A DNA stretch of 64,000 bases from Crocinitomicaceae bacterium. Its GTDB lineage: Bacteria > Bacteroidota > Bacteroidia > Flavobacteriales_D > Crocinitomicaceae. Made by a program: the position numbers and the translations under genes. The stretch lies in assembly GCA_002709305.1 (NCBI GenBank), contig PAQM01000024.1, positions 62,001-126,000 on the forward strand, given 5' to 3'. Positions 8,094 to 17,606 of this stretch are shown one piece after another. The notes beneath the pieces were generated by a model that worked only from the letters and a program-made list of their open reading frames with translations, had not been told where the DNA came from and made no database searches. The first letter of the stretch is position 1. The number at the start of each line of letters is the position of its first letter.

Positions 8094-9223
8094 TGCTCAT
8101 GCTCATGCTCATGCTCATGTGGTTCTTTTATTTCTAAAGCCTTAAAGTCAACAATTTCAATTTCAAAAATTAAATCAGAGTATGGAGGTATTGCACTTCT
8201 ACCTTGACTACCATAAGCTAAGTAATAAGGGATAAATATTTTTGCTTTACTCCCTTTATCTAATAGCGAAATTCCTTCTTCAAAGCCCGGAATCATTCTT
8301 TGTTCTAAAAATTTAAAACTCATTGGTTTACCTCTGTCCAAAGAGGAATCAAATTTTTCTTTAGATTTTCTAAAAGTTCCTGTATAATGAACAGATAGTT
8401 GATCCCCTTTTTTAGGTTTTATTCCATTATTTGTCTTTTCTATTAAATAGACTAAACCGGATTCCGATATTTGTGCTTTAGGAAAGTCTTTTTTTATTTC
8501 TTCATACATTAACTTGCTATATTGATCTTGAGTCATATTAGCTATTTTATCATATTCAGCAACCTTAGATTCTTCTTTTTCTTTATATATATTTCTAGCA
8601 ACATTAAATTCTTTCGAACAGTTCCATCTTCTAGCTATTTTACCTTTGCGAATTATTGAAATTCTGTATATTATATCATTTTGTTCAATAGCATTTACGA
8701 CATCTTGTCCAGTAGTTACATGACCAAAAACAGTGTGTTTACCATCTAACCAAGGAGTAGCTTTGTGTGTTATAAAAAACTGACTTCCATTCGTGTTTGG
8801 ACCTGAGTTAGCCATTGATAGAATTCCAGAGTTATTGTGTTTTAAATCTGGGTGAATTTCATCAAAAAAACTATATCCTGGCCCACCAGATCCCGTTCCA
8901 TCTGGATCACCACCTTGAATCATAAAATCTTTAATTACACGATGAAATTTTAATCCATTATAGAATGGGGAATTAATTTTAATGCTATCAACCGTTAAAT
9001 TTCCTTCAGATAGACCTACAAAATTTGAAACCGTCATAGGAGTTTTTTGGTAATCAAGTTTAAGTAGTATATTTCCTTTACTAGTTATTAATTGAGCATA
9101 AATACCATTCTCTAATTTAAATTTGTTTATTTTATAATAAACAGGTTTTATTATTTCATTTGTTTGTGAATATGATTTTGATAAACAAATCAAACAAATT
9201 ATTGTTAAAATTCTTTTGTACAT
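8090..9223 (-). CDS. Cyclophilin-FKBP dual peptidyl-prolyl isomerase
   Basis: 377-residue exported fusion of two unrelated prolyl isomerase families. A signal peptide covers about residues 1-20. A cyclophilin domain spans about 35-195 ([19 protein letters not shown], then [11 protein letters not shown] and [11 protein letters not shown]). After a charged linker, an FKBP domain spans about 255-362 ([54 protein letters not shown]). The C-terminus is a His-Glu tail ([10 protein letters not shown]) that could bind metal ions. It likely helps fold exported proteins in the periplasm. It is encoded after nadK on the same strand and its 3' end overlaps convergent porG by 4 nt. Confidence 0.9.
   Translation of the reverse strand: MYKRILTIICLICLSKSYSQTNEIIKPVYYKINKFKLENGIYAQLITSKGNILLKLDYQKTPMTVSNFVGLSEGNLTVDSIKINSPFYNGLKFHRVIKDFMIQGGDPDGTGSGGPGYSFFDEIHPDLKHNNSGILSMANSGPNTNGSQFFITHKATPWLDGKHTVFGHVTTGQDVVNAIEQNDIIYRISIIRKGKIARRWNCSKEFNVARNIYKEKEESKVAEYDKIANMTQDQYSKLMYEEIKKDFPKAQISESGLVYLIEKTNNGIKPKKGDQLSVHYTGTFRKSKEKFDSSLDRGKPMSFKFLEQRMIPGFEEGISLLDKGSKAKIFIPYYLAYGSQGRSAIPPYSDLIFEIEIVDFKALEIKEPHEHEHEHEH
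8093..8119 (-). repeat. Hexanucleotide tandem repeat encoding a His-Glu tail
   Basis: Four tandem copies of GCTCAT on the plus strand (8095-8118), plus a partial copy, read on the minus strand as alternating CAT GAG codons for His and Glu just before the stop codon of the immunophilin gene. Repeat copy number could change by slippage and would alter only tail length. Confidence 0.85.
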
Positions 9224-9246
9224 ATTTTTTTATTTAAAATTATTAA

Positions 9247-10131
9247 TTAATTACGTTTATCTTCTCCCCAATTCATTTTATTTCGAATTGTATCTAAAAA
9301 ATTATTGTCATTAAATTTTATAACATTAATCATATAGTCAGCTTTTTGAATAATAACTTCATCGTCTTGTTTAATACTATGTGATTTTCCATCTAAACTA
9401 ATTAAATGGGATCTATTTCTTCCTTCTATTTTTAACTTGATATTCATATGGTCAGGGACAACTATAGGTCTTACATTTAAGTTGTGAGGTGCTATTGGAG
9501 TTAATATATGGACTTGACAACCAGGAGTGATAATAGGCCCACCACAACTTAAATTATATGCTGTTGAGCCAGAAGGTGTTGATACTATAACTCCATCTGC
9601 CCAATATGAATTTAAGTATTTTTCTCCCAATGATGCATGAACTGTTATCATTGAAGAACTGTCTTTTTTTTGGAGTGTTATTTCATTTATTGCAAAATTG
9701 TCTTCCCCAAAAATATTATTTGTTGTATCTACTTTAATTAACGATCTTTTTTGGTGTGTATATTTTTTATCTTTAATTAAGTCTATTGATTCATCAATTC
9801 TATTTTTTGAAGTATTAGATAAAAAACCGAGTCTTCCTGTATTAATTCCAAGAATAGGTACTTGAGAATCACGAATAAATTTAACATTCTCTATGAAAGT
9901 ACCATCACCACCAATACTTAAGCTTAAATCTATTCCAGATTGCAAATCTTTATAATGATTAAATTCATCTGTTTTTTCATCGAGAATTTTCTTTTTAATT
10001 AAATTTTTTTTTAAATCGGAATATACAACAGGATTCCAATTATTTTTTTTTAAGATTTTGAATAGGTTGATATAATATTCTATATTATTCGAATTAATTT
10101 TTTGACTATATATTGAAACATTTATACTCAT
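9247..10131 (-). CDS. nadK: NAD kinase
   Basis: 294-residue enzyme that phosphorylates NAD to NADP. The nucleotide-binding motif GGDGT appears in SLSIGGDGTFIENV (about residue 73), followed by GINTGRLGFLSN and the conserved TPSGSTAYNLSCGGPI (about 185-200). Length is normal. Its start overlaps the end of the upstream CBS gene by 4 nt, so the two are translationally coupled. The nadK-porG neighbourhood is common in Bacteroidota, here with the immunophilin gene between them. Confidence 0.95.
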   Translation of the reverse strand: MSINVSIYSQKINSNNIEYYINLFKILKKNNWNPVVYSDLKKNLIKKKILDEKTDEFNHYKDLQSGIDLSLSIGGDGTFIENVKFIRDSQVPILGINTGRLGFLSNTSKNRIDESIDLIKDKKYTHQKRSLIKVDTTNNIFGEDNFAINEITLQKKDSSSMITVHASLGEKYLNSYWADGVIVSTPSGSTAYNLSCGGPIITPGCQVHILTPIAPHNLNVRPIVVPDHMNIKLKIEGRNRSHLISLDGKSHSIKQDDEVIIQKADYMINVIKFNDNNFLDTIRNKMNWGEDKRN

Positions 10132-10790
10132 AATTTTAAATAATTCATTAGTGCATCAAACTTTAGTTGCATATCATCTTCAAAAATACCTTTTTGGTAA
10201 GAAGCTTTTATAACATAATCGTATCTTTCAAATGTTCTAATTATTCTTTCAAGTTCTAAAGTGTTAATTTTTAGAGTTATCTCAATATTTGTTGAGTCTT
10301 GAGATGACATCATATAAGAACTTAGAATTTTAGCATCATTACTTTCAATAATTTGACCTATCTCAGCCATTGAATAATCAGATGATGACATTTCTAAAAC
10401 CAAAATACCACCATTTTCTTTTATACTACCTGTATTTGCAATATGAAGCATTAAATGTTGCATAGGTATACAACCTAAATAATTTTCATTAGCATCTAGA
10501 ACTGGTATAACAGTTAATTTTAATTCGGAAATTCTAGAAATTACTTGGTAAATATGATCTGAATCAAGTACGTATGGTCTTGGTAAGTGTTGAAATAATT
10601 CATCTAATGTTTTATCAGGATCCATTTTGTCTAAGATGTCAGACTCAGAAACAACTCCTACAAATTTGCCATATTTTAAAACGGGTAAATGTGATACTTT
10701 AAACTCTTCCATCCAGTTTAAAGTTTTTTCACCTGAATCAGAATGAGTTAAAGGTGGTACTTCTTCTGTAATTAGATTTATAGCTCGCAT
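10128..10790 (-). CDS. CBS domain protein
   Basis: 220-residue cytoplasmic protein with two CBS motifs in the first 125 residues (VSHLPVLKYGKFVGVVSESDILDKM is the first, ELKLTVIPVLDANENYLGCIP the second), a fold that often binds adenine nucleotides. Residues about 137-210 look like an ACT-type regulatory region (GILVLEMSSSDYSMAEIGQIIE). It overlaps nadK by 4 nt, so it could sense a nucleotide related to NAD metabolism; that link is inference from position only. Confidence 0.8.
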   Translation of the reverse strand: MRAINLITEEVPPLTHSDSGEKTLNWMEEFKVSHLPVLKYGKFVGVVSESDILDKMDPDKTLDELFQHLPRPYVLDSDHIYQVISRISELKLTVIPVLDANENYLGCIPMQHLMLHIANTGSIKENGGILVLEMSSSDYSMAEIGQIIESNDAKILSSYMMSSQDSTNIEITLKINTLELERIIRTFERYDYVIKASYQKGIFEDDMQLKFDALMNYLKL

Positions 10791-10835
10791 TATATTTGCT
10801 AATGTAGTATAATACTTATTAAGTTCTTACATTTA

Positions 10836-10843
10836 CAAAAATA
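10836..10843 (-). promoter_or_regulatory. Candidate -7 box for the CBS-nadK operon
   Basis: The minus strand reads TATTTTTG, an exact TAnnTTTG match, 45 nt before the CBS gene ATG and inside the short divergent region shared with pdxJ. On the plus strand TATATTTG at 10791-10798 may serve pdxJ, 56 nt from its ATG. Confidence 0.35.
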
Positions 10844-10854
10844 AATTATAATTA

Positions 10855-11571
10855 ATGAGTACAAAATTAAGTCTTAATGTTAACAAAATAGCAACTTTAA
10901 GAAACTCAAGAGGTCAGAATAGACCTAATGTAGTTGATGTAGCTTTGGATTGTGAAAAATTTGGTGCTGATGGTATTACAGTTCACCCAAGACCTGATGA
11001 GAGACACATAAAGTTTCAAGACGTATATGATTTATCGTCTATTATTAAAACCGAACTAAATATTGAAGGATATCCAAATAGTAAATTTATGTCCTTAATT
11101 TCTGATATAAAACCTTCTCAAGTTACATTTGTCCCGGATGAACCAGGTGTTTTAACTTCCAATTCTGGTTGGAATACACAGTTGCATCAATCTATGTTGA
11201 CTGAGTTAAATTCTGAATTAAGGTTACATGGAGTACGTTCTTCGATATTTGTTGATACAGATTTAAAGAATATTGAATACGCTGCAATGTGTGGAGCTGA
11301 TCGTATAGAGCTTTATACTGGGCCATTCGCTTTGAATTATAGCAGAGACAAAGAAGATGCGGTAAAAAATTATATTAATGCTTCAAAATTAGCTTTAGAA
11401 TTGGGTTTAGGGGTTAATGCAGGACATGATTTGTGCTTAGAAAATTTAAAATTTTTTGCGTCTAAAATAGAAGGGTTGTTAGAAGTTTCAATAGGGCATG
11501 CATTAATTTGTGATGCAATATATTATGGATTACAAAAGACTATTCAAATGTATCAAGAATTATTAAAATAG
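10855..11571 (+). CDS. pdxJ: Pyridoxine 5'-phosphate synthase
   Basis: 238-residue TIM-barrel enzyme that condenses 1-deoxyxylulose-5-phosphate with 3-amino-1-hydroxyacetone phosphate in vitamin B6 synthesis. Motifs include LSLNVNKIATLRNSRG at the start, GADGITVHPRPDERHI, VTFVPDEPG, GADRIELYTGPFA and LGLGVNAGHDL, with the C-terminal EVSIGHALI. Length is normal. It is transcribed alone and its stop codon directly abuts that of convergent dnaG. Confidence 0.96.
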   Translation: MSTKLSLNVNKIATLRNSRGQNRPNVVDVALDCEKFGADGITVHPRPDERHIKFQDVYDLSSIIKTELNIEGYPNSKFMSLISDIKPSQVTFVPDEPGVLTSNSGWNTQLHQSMLTELNSELRLHGVRSSIFVDTDLKNIEYAAMCGADRIELYTGPFALNYSRDKEDAVKNYINASKLALELGLGVNAGHDLCLENLKFFASKIEGLLEVSIGHALICDAIYYGLQKTIQMYQELLK

Positions 11572-13557
11572 TTAGTGAATAATGATCCTTCCTAAATGAT
11601 TAGAAATTGTTTTTTTAATCTCCTCAAGTGCAACTTGTTCTGAAAGCAATTCAATTAACTCTGAATTTTTCGTTGAATCTAGTTTTGTAATTTTTTCTTG
11701 AATTGCTTTTATTCTTTTTTCAACTTTTGAAGATTTAAAAGAATATACCGAACCAATAACAGCTTGCTTTAATTTATCCTTTTCCGAATTTGTGAATATA
11801 TTTTTTTTATTAATCCAATTTTCACTTAATTCGTGTTTATTTAATTCAATCTCTGAAATAAATTGTACAATTTTTTGATCAGATTGATTTTTAAAAAAGC
11901 TAAGTTTTAAAAAAGTGTTTTCTTTCAAAGAATTGTTAACTAATTCGTAGATTTTCACGAAAGTTTTATCGCTGAACCTTAATTCATCTTCATTTATTGA
12001 GTTACATATATATTCAGCGACACTTATTTCTATAGTTGCTTTTTCTTTTCTATCATCAATATTTTTAAAATTTAGATTCATAGGACCATATAAAACTAAT
12101 ATTCGAATTAGGTCATACTCATTGAAATATTCAGGATCCTTGACATTTGAGTTAGCAATATAATCGTTTTCTTCTGATTCTTTTTTTACAGTATTATTAA
12201 AATTTGAATTAGGTTTAAATTTCCTATTACTGTTTATTTTATTAATAGTTTGATTTCTAGATTTATTTACTTCCTCCCAAATGACATCCTCTGTGATGTT
12301 AAATCTCCTTGCAAGCTCTGGTATAAAAACATTACGTGTTATTTGATCAGGTATAAGTGCAACACTATTGGCTAAATCTTTAATTAAAGAAGCCTTTTTA
12401 AGTGGATCTTTTTTTTCAGTTTCTAATAAAATATTTGCCTTAAAAGAAATAAAATCTTGTTGATTTTCCGTGATGTATTCCTGAAGTTCCTCATAGCTAA
12501 TCTTTTTAGAATATGAATCAGGGTCTTCTCCTTCAGGAAAAAGTACAACTTTAACGTTTAATCCCTCTTCAAGGATTAAGTCAATACCTCTAAAAGATGC
12601 TTTAATCCCAGCAGTATCTCCATCGTACAGTATAGTAATATTATTTGTATATCGTTTTATTAATCTAATCTGTTCTTTAGTTAGTGAAGTTCCAGAAGAT
12701 GAAACCACATTTTTTATCCCAGATTGGTACATGCTAATCACATCTGTATATCCTTCACATAGCAAACAATTATCTTGTTTTATAATATCACTTTTTGAAA
12801 AATATAGCCCATATAGTATTTCGCTTTTATTATAAATGATACTTTCTGGTGAATTAAAATATTTTGCGATTTTTTTATTTGTGAATAGGGTTCTTCCACC
12901 AAAACCAAGAATTCTTCCACTAACAGAATGAATAGGAAACATTATTCTTCCGCGAAAGAAATCAAAACTTTTTTTATCTTTTATTTTTGAGATTCCAGTT
13001 TTTTGTAGATAATTTAATTTGTATCCTTTTTTTAGAGCAATAGAGGTAAAATAATCTTTTTCATTAACACTATATCCTAATTCAAATTTTTTAATTATTT
13101 CATCTGTGTATCCTCGTTCAATTAGATAGGTATGCCCAATATTTTTCCCTTCTTCATTTTTATATATGTTATTCTTGAAGTGTTCTTTTGCAAATTCATT
13201 AATTATATAAAGGCTTTCACGTTCTGAAATTTCTGCTATCTCCTCCGCAGTTTTAGGTTTATCTTCAGGAATTTGAATCCCGTATTTTTCAGCTAACCAT
13301 CTTAGTGCTTCTGGGTATGAATAATGTTCTTTTTCCATCAGAAAGCTAACTACTGTGCCACCTTTACCTGAGGAGAAACATTTAAAAATTTGTTTTGCTG
13401 GTGAAACTACGAAAGAGGGAGTTTTTTCATCTGTAAAGGGACTCAATCCTTTTAAGTTTGAACCAGATTTTTTTAATTGAACAAACTCTCCAATTACTTC
13501 TTCAATTCGAGAGTTTTGCATGATGTCATCGACAATATGAGGAGGAATAATTGCCAT
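11572..13557 (-). CDS. dnaG: DNA primase with degenerate zinc-binding domain
   Basis: 661-residue replicative primase. The N-terminal zinc-binding domain (about residues 1-100) keeps its overall sequence (SPFTDEKTPSF, KCFSSGKGG), but three of four expected ligands are changed: Ser39 for Cys, Thr42 for His and Ser63 for Cys, with only Cys60 kept. The RNA polymerase core is intact (GRIMFPI, GFGGRTL) and the TOPRIM motifs are present (LCEGYTDVISMYQSG, ILYDGDTAGIKA, PEGEDPDSY). The C-terminal half, which contacts the helicase, is poorly conserved and rich in Asn and Lys. Loss of these ligands appears to be shared across Flavobacteriia by my recollection, so the protein is probably functional. Confidence 0.95.
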   Translation of the reverse strand: MAIIPPHIVDDIMQNSRIEEVIGEFVQLKKSGSNLKGLSPFTDEKTPSFVVSPAKQIFKCFSSGKGGTVVSFLMEKEHYSYPEALRWLAEKYGIQIPEDKPKTAEEIAEISERESLYIINEFAKEHFKNNIYKNEEGKNIGHTYLIERGYTDEIIKKFELGYSVNEKDYFTSIALKKGYKLNYLQKTGISKIKDKKSFDFFRGRIMFPIHSVSGRILGFGGRTLFTNKKIAKYFNSPESIIYNKSEILYGLYFSKSDIIKQDNCLLCEGYTDVISMYQSGIKNVVSSSGTSLTKEQIRLIKRYTNNITILYDGDTAGIKASFRGIDLILEEGLNVKVVLFPEGEDPDSYSKKISYEELQEYITENQQDFISFKANILLETEKKDPLKKASLIKDLANSVALIPDQITRNVFIPELARRFNITEDVIWEEVNKSRNQTINKINSNRKFKPNSNFNNTVKKESEENDYIANSNVKDPEYFNEYDLIRILVLYGPMNLNFKNIDDRKEKATIEISVAEYICNSINEDELRFSDKTFVKIYELVNNSLKENTFLKLSFFKNQSDQKIVQFISEIELNKHELSENWINKKNIFTNSEKDKLKQAVIGSVYSFKSSKVEKRIKAIQEKITKLDSTKNSELIELLSEQVALEEIKKTISNHLGRIIIH

Positions 13558-13558
13558 C

Positions 13559-14011
13559 TTATAGATTGTTATAATCGATTTCAGTAATTAATTCTCCTTG
13601 AATAGAATATGTTTTCCAAAGCCCAATTTTTTTACCGTTTTTATATTCTCCACTATAATGAAGGTTTCCATTTGGATATTTTACAATAGAATGGCCATGC
13701 TTTTCTCCATGTTGGTACATTGTCATAGATAGTTCAATACCGTTTTCAGAAAAATATTGCCATTTACCGTGACGTTTGCCTTTTTTATCTTGTTGCCCTT
13801 GAAACTTAATTGTTTTTTTATTTGGATAAAATTCTATGAATTTACCTTGTTTTATTTCTATTAAATCTTTTTTATTAATAATTATTTTCTTTTCCTCTTT
13901 ATTAATAATGGAGTTTTTAGTAGATTTTTTTTTCTCTTTGTTTTTAACGTCAACTTTACATGAAGTTAAATAGAATAAAGAGATTAATAATAGTAAGATT
14001 TTGAATATCAT
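13559..14011 (-). CDS. MORN-repeat lipoprotein
   Basis: 150-residue small lipoprotein. The signal peptide ends in a lipobox (LTSC, Cys18), followed by a lysine-rich stretch (about 22-55). Residues about 60-145 hold repeats of the MORN/YwqK type (GKRHGKWQYFSENG, GEKHGHSIVKYPNGN, GKKIGLWKTYSIQGE). Database names link this family to a supposed antitoxin, but no toxin partner is present. Its ATG overlaps the upstream prenyl synthase stop (ATGA) and its own stop is just before dnaG, so it sits inside an operon of housekeeping genes. Function unknown. Confidence 0.75.
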   Translation of the reverse strand: MIFKILLLLISLFYLTSCKVDVKNKEKKKSTKNSIINKEEKKIIINKKDLIEIKQGKFIEFYPNKKTIKFQGQQDKKGKRHGKWQYFSENGIELSMTMYQHGEKHGHSIVKYPNGNLHYSGEYKNGKKIGLWKTYSIQGELITEIDYNNL

Positions 14012-14979
14012 TTTTTTCTTGTTGTTGTATATTCTACTAATTCAATAATTGATTCTTTTGCCTCTGAGTTTGGAAGATCCTTAATTAAATTTAATGCTTT
14101 TTCTTTATACTCAATCATTTTACTATATGTATATTCTATACCGCCATGTTCAATCACTAAATTAATTGCATTTTTCACCCTATTTGGATTCTCATTATGA
14201 TTTTTAATTATATTAATTAATTCTCTCTTGATTTTTTTTGGAGCATTATTTAATACATAAATTAAAGGGAGTGTTATTTTTTGTTCACGGATATCTATGC
14301 CTGTAGGTTTACCTATTTCATCAGGTTTTCCGTAATCAAAAATATCATCTTTTAATTGAAATGCAATTCCAATTAACTCACCGAACTTACTCATATTAGC
14401 GTGTTCATCAATTCTATTTACACTTAAAGCACCTAGCTCACAACATGTAGATATTAGAGAGCCTGTTTTTTGTCTTATTATATCAAAGTATATTTCTTCA
14501 TTAATATCTAGTTTTCGTGCTTTCTCAATTTGAAGCAATTCTCCTTCAGACATTTCTTTAACTGTTTTAGCAATAACTTTAAGAAGTTCTTGGTTGTCTT
14601 TTTCTAATGATAGAAGAAGTACTTTTGAGAGCATATAATCTCCTACTAAAACTGCTATTTTGTTTTTCCATAAAGCGTTAGTCGAAAAGAATCCACGACG
14701 TTCGTTAGCGTCATCTACTATATCATCATGGATTAAGGATGCAGTGTGTAATAATTCTACTAGTATAGCACTATCGTATGTTTTATCATTAATGTTTCCT
14801 AACATTTTTGCTGTAAGTAAAATAAAGATTGGCCTTAATTGTTTTCCTTTTCTTTTAATTATGTAATGTGTTATTTTATCTAGCATTGGTACTTTAGATT
14901 TCATACTAGAATGAAAACGAACCTCAAATTCTTTAATTTCAGAATTAATGGGTGAAATTATTTTTTTTGTAGATGTCAT
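14008..14979 (-). CDS. Polyprenyl diphosphate synthase
   Basis: 323-residue trans-isoprenyl diphosphate synthase that builds the long side chain, probably of menaquinone in this group. It has both aspartate-rich motifs: HDDIVDDANERRG (first) and FQLKDDIFDYGKP (second), and the KGKQLRP substrate-binding sequence. ATG 14979 (MTSTKKI) was chosen over an in-frame ATG at 15024, because the longer form adds a hydrophobic tail of 15 residues that the family lacks and runs toward the upstream terminator. It is close to octaprenyl or solanesyl synthases; exact chain length cannot be read from sequence. Confidence 0.88.
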   Translation of the reverse strand: MTSTKKIISPINSEIKEFEVRFHSSMKSKVPMLDKITHYIIKRKGKQLRPIFILLTAKMLGNINDKTYDSAILVELLHTASLIHDDIVDDANERRGFFSTNALWKNKIAVLVGDYMLSKVLLLSLEKDNQELLKVIAKTVKEMSEGELLQIEKARKLDINEEIYFDIIRQKTGSLISTCCELGALSVNRIDEHANMSKFGELIGIAFQLKDDIFDYGKPDEIGKPTGIDIREQKITLPLIYVLNNAPKKIKRELINIIKNHNENPNRVKNAINLVIEHGGIEYTYSKMIEYKEKALNLIKDLPNSEAKESIIELVEYTTTRKK

Positions 14980-15017
14980 ATCAACAAAGATAATAGGAAT
15001 GATACTAATTAAAATTA

Positions 15018-15058
15018 GAAACAAAAGAAAAAGTGCTTATTGATTCAATAAGCACTTT
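15018..15058 (-). terminator. Rho-independent terminator of the T9SS protein gene
   Basis: A perfect 13-bp inverted repeat, AAAGTGCTTATTG (15030-15042) and CAATAAGCACTTT (15046-15058), with a 3-nt loop. Read on the minus strand it is followed by a T-rich tail (TTCTTTTG type, 15019-15029). It separates the gene at 15082-17040 from the prenyl synthase downstream. Confidence 0.9.
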
Positions 15059-15081
15059 GTAAAATATTGATTATGGTTTAA

Positions 15082-17040
15082 TTATCTAACCACTTGTAAA
15101 AATCCTTGTCCTTCTATACCTGATTCTTCTGTTATACCAGTGATAATATATCTATAAAAATAAGTTCCTGCCTCTGCTTCATTACCATTAGGAGTAGTAC
15201 CATCCCATCTTGGATTATTACCAATAGCGTGGTACATTACATTTCCCCATCTATTTAATATTGTTAATTCAACGTTTTCTGCATTAGTAACAGTTAACTC
15301 AAAAAAGTCATTTTTCCCATTTCCATCTGGTGTAATAACATTCGGAGCCATTACAGTAGCAATTGGAATAATACAGCTTCCATCATCTAAAGTAGCATTA
15401 GGATTATAATTTGTTGCATTAGGGTTAGTACATCCACATATAGCAATACTTATCGTCAAATATGCTGTATCTGCACAATCTGGATCAGTTGAAGCTATAA
15501 GCATTACGGTTGAAGTATTCGTAAATGTTTGATTTTGACTATCTAGATTATTTACAGTGTAAGCATTTCCATTATTAAAATCCCAATAATGTATTGTTGT
15601 ATTTTCACTGTTATTTGTGAACACTACATCAACGGGACTGCATCCAGAATTAACTGACGCACTAAAGTCAGCAATTGGAGGATCATTTTCTTCTACAAAA
15701 ACGCTATCATAAGCAGTACAAACATCGTCTGTTACAGTAAAATAATACCATCCTGATGGTAATATTGGTTGTGTTGCTGTTCCATCAAAGCTAAATGGTC
15801 CATTTTGTCCAGGTCCTGTCCAATTAAAGTATGGTTGGTTAAGATCATCTGTTACTCCACTTATAGGATAGGCTACAACTGCACCATTAGTATCACAAGC
15901 ACTAGTAGGATAAGAGAATACACTATCAATTGATAATAATTGATTTGTGACCATTATAACAGAATCATTACTTATATATCCACATCCATCAATAACATTA
16001 ATAAAATAAGTTATTATGTTCTGCTGTTCAGTTCCACTAGACAACATTTCTAGGGAATTAGTTCCCCCACTTGACCAACTAAAAGAATATGGTGTTGTAC
16101 CATCTTGAAGATTTAATACTTCTGCAGGAAAGGAATCATTAGGGCAAGAGGCAAAAATAGTATCAATTAAATCATATGTCATATTATTTGGATGAACTGA
16201 AATTATAGTCGGAACAGATTCACATTGGTATATGCCAAGTGTGTCGTATACAGAAGCGATTAGAGTATCAGTAGTTGTAGGTGCAACGATAAATGTTGTA
16301 GTGTCGGTTAATCCGTTATTCCAATTTACAATTGCTGATCCACATGGTGTTCCACTAGAGTTGATTACAATGTTATCTAATCCCCAATTATCACAACATG
16401 TACCTGAATTTTGTTGTTGAGTCCATTTAAAAGCAGTGCTTGTTGTCATTGCGGCTAAAGGAATTGGAACTGTAAATGTATTCCAAGTTGTATAAGCTGT
16501 TCCTGCTGTTGTAGCTACTTGATTATTAACATTAGGATTGGTTGGTAATTCATAACCTCCAGGGCTATAATAAACAATAGGAATCCAATTAATTCCACCA
16601 TCTATACTGTATTGAAGTTCTACTCCTTCATCTGCTAAATCAGGTCCTTCACAAGGCATATTTTCACTTTGAATTGCATAAACCATATCAAATACGATAT
16701 AACCACCACAACTAACATCAAATGCGGAAGTTGTAATTCCAGGAAAGGTACCTGCAACTGCAGTAGATGCCCAATAATAAGGGTCATTAGTTAAACTAGG
16801 CATACATGGTGTACTAAATGTATTACCTCCAACTGCATTCCATCCAGTTGGTATAACACCTGCGTTAAAATTAAAAGATTGTCCATCTGGAATTAGATTA
16901 GCAATCGCGGTAATTTCTACTGAATCACCGGGACAAATTAAGGTATCCTCAGGAGTTACAGTTACAAAACATGTTATTTGACCTATAGTATATTGGCTTA
17001 AGGTAAAGAACATTAATAGGGTTAATAAAGTATATTTCAT
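15082..17040 (-). CDS. T9SS-secreted surface protein with gliding-motility C-terminal domain
   Basis: 652-residue secreted protein. Signal peptide at about 1-20. Residues about 45-230 resemble a reelin-type or jelly-roll domain (VELQYSIDGGINWIPI, NWGLDNIVI). A PKD-like domain lies at about 455-530 (ADFSASVNSGCSPVDVVF, HYWDFNNGN). A calcium-binding-like turn GCTNPNATNYNPNATLDDGS follows. The last 85 residues are a type B sorting domain (NVITPDGNGKNDFFE, ILNRWGNVMYH, GTYFYRYIITG, GFLQVVR) that directs export by the T9SS. It is probably an adhesin or cell-surface structural protein. It starts 1 nt after the stop of a small secreted protein gene, so both share one transcript. Confidence 0.88.
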   Translation of the reverse strand: MKYTLLTLLMFFTLSQYTIGQITCFVTVTPEDTLICPGDSVEITAIANLIPDGQSFNFNAGVIPTGWNAVGGNTFSTPCMPSLTNDPYYWASTAVAGTFPGITTSAFDVSCGGYIVFDMVYAIQSENMPCEGPDLADEGVELQYSIDGGINWIPIVYYSPGGYELPTNPNVNNQVATTAGTAYTTWNTFTVPIPLAAMTTSTAFKWTQQQNSGTCCDNWGLDNIVINSSGTPCGSAIVNWNNGLTDTTTFIVAPTTTDTLIASVYDTLGIYQCESVPTIISVHPNNMTYDLIDTIFASCPNDSFPAEVLNLQDGTTPYSFSWSSGGTNSLEMLSSGTEQQNIITYFINVIDGCGYISNDSVIMVTNQLLSIDSVFSYPTSACDTNGAVVAYPISGVTDDLNQPYFNWTGPGQNGPFSFDGTATQPILPSGWYYFTVTDDVCTAYDSVFVEENDPPIADFSASVNSGCSPVDVVFTNNSENTTIHYWDFNNGNAYTVNNLDSQNQTFTNTSTVMLIASTDPDCADTAYLTISIAICGCTNPNATNYNPNATLDDGSCIIPIATVMAPNVITPDGNGKNDFFELTVTNAENVELTILNRWGNVMYHAIGNNPRWDGTTPNGNEAEAGTYFYRYIITGITEESGIEGQGFLQVVR

Positions 17041-17041
17041 T

Positions 17042-17515
17042 TTAATCGATTTTAATATCTAGTAATTTGACAGCCTTAAATTCTCTTACATCAGGGTAAT
17101 TAGGATTTGTAATCAACGATGATAATGTACCATTTGAGAATGAGCAATCACATTCTTCACTGCTATTTTTTGAAACAAAAACACTTTTTTTATTTTCCTC
17201 AGTAGAATTATATTGGGTAATTTGTTCATTATCTGTAGGATTAGAATCGTATCTTAAAGCAGGAGAGAAATAAATGTTTCTGTTAGTTGAAGTTGTGTTT
17301 TCAATTTTATAAAACAGATATTTTAAGGCTTTTTCTTGTGGGCCTACTTTACATAAATCTTTTTTCACATAAATTTTTATCCCATCACTTTCTTCAATCA
17401 GAGACCAGTCTTTAATAAGAAGATTTTCACTTAAAATTTCTTTTTGAGCATGTAAAGAATTGCTGAAAAGCATTGTGAAAATGATTAATAATGGAGTTAT
17501 TATTATTTTTTTCAT
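17042..17515 (-). CDS. Small secreted protein of unknown function
   Basis: 157-residue exported protein not recognised as a known family. ATG 17515 gives a clean signal peptide (MKKIIITPLLIIFTMLFSN, ending LHAQ); an in-frame ATG at 17560 would put 15 polar residues before it and is rejected. The mature part is polar, with a Cys pair near the end (EECDCSF) and no repeats. It directly precedes the T9SS surface protein gene, so it may assist or decorate that protein; this is inferred from position only. Confidence 0.6.
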   Translation of the reverse strand: MKKIIITPLLIIFTMLFSNSLHAQKEILSENLLIKDWSLIEESDGIKIYVKKDLCKVGPQEKALKYLFYKIENTTSTNRNIYFSPALRYDSNPTDNEQITQYNSTEENKKSVFVSKNSSEECDCSFSNGTLSSLITNPNYPDVREFKAVKLLDIKID

Positions 17516-17606
17516 TTTATTTTTATTGAATAGTTCATGTATATAGACTCCCACGATCAAATTAAGGTTGCATGGAAATTAAATTTTATATAAAATTACA
17601 AAATGT

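Noticed and set aside
8093-8119. GCTCAT repeats considered as a non-coding satellite or CRISPR-like repeat
   Set aside because: They are in frame and encode the His-Glu tail; there are no spacers.
13559-14011. MORN protein as the antitoxin of a toxin-antitoxin pair
   Set aside because: It has a lipobox and signal, and its neighbours are prenyl synthase and dnaG; no toxin gene is present.
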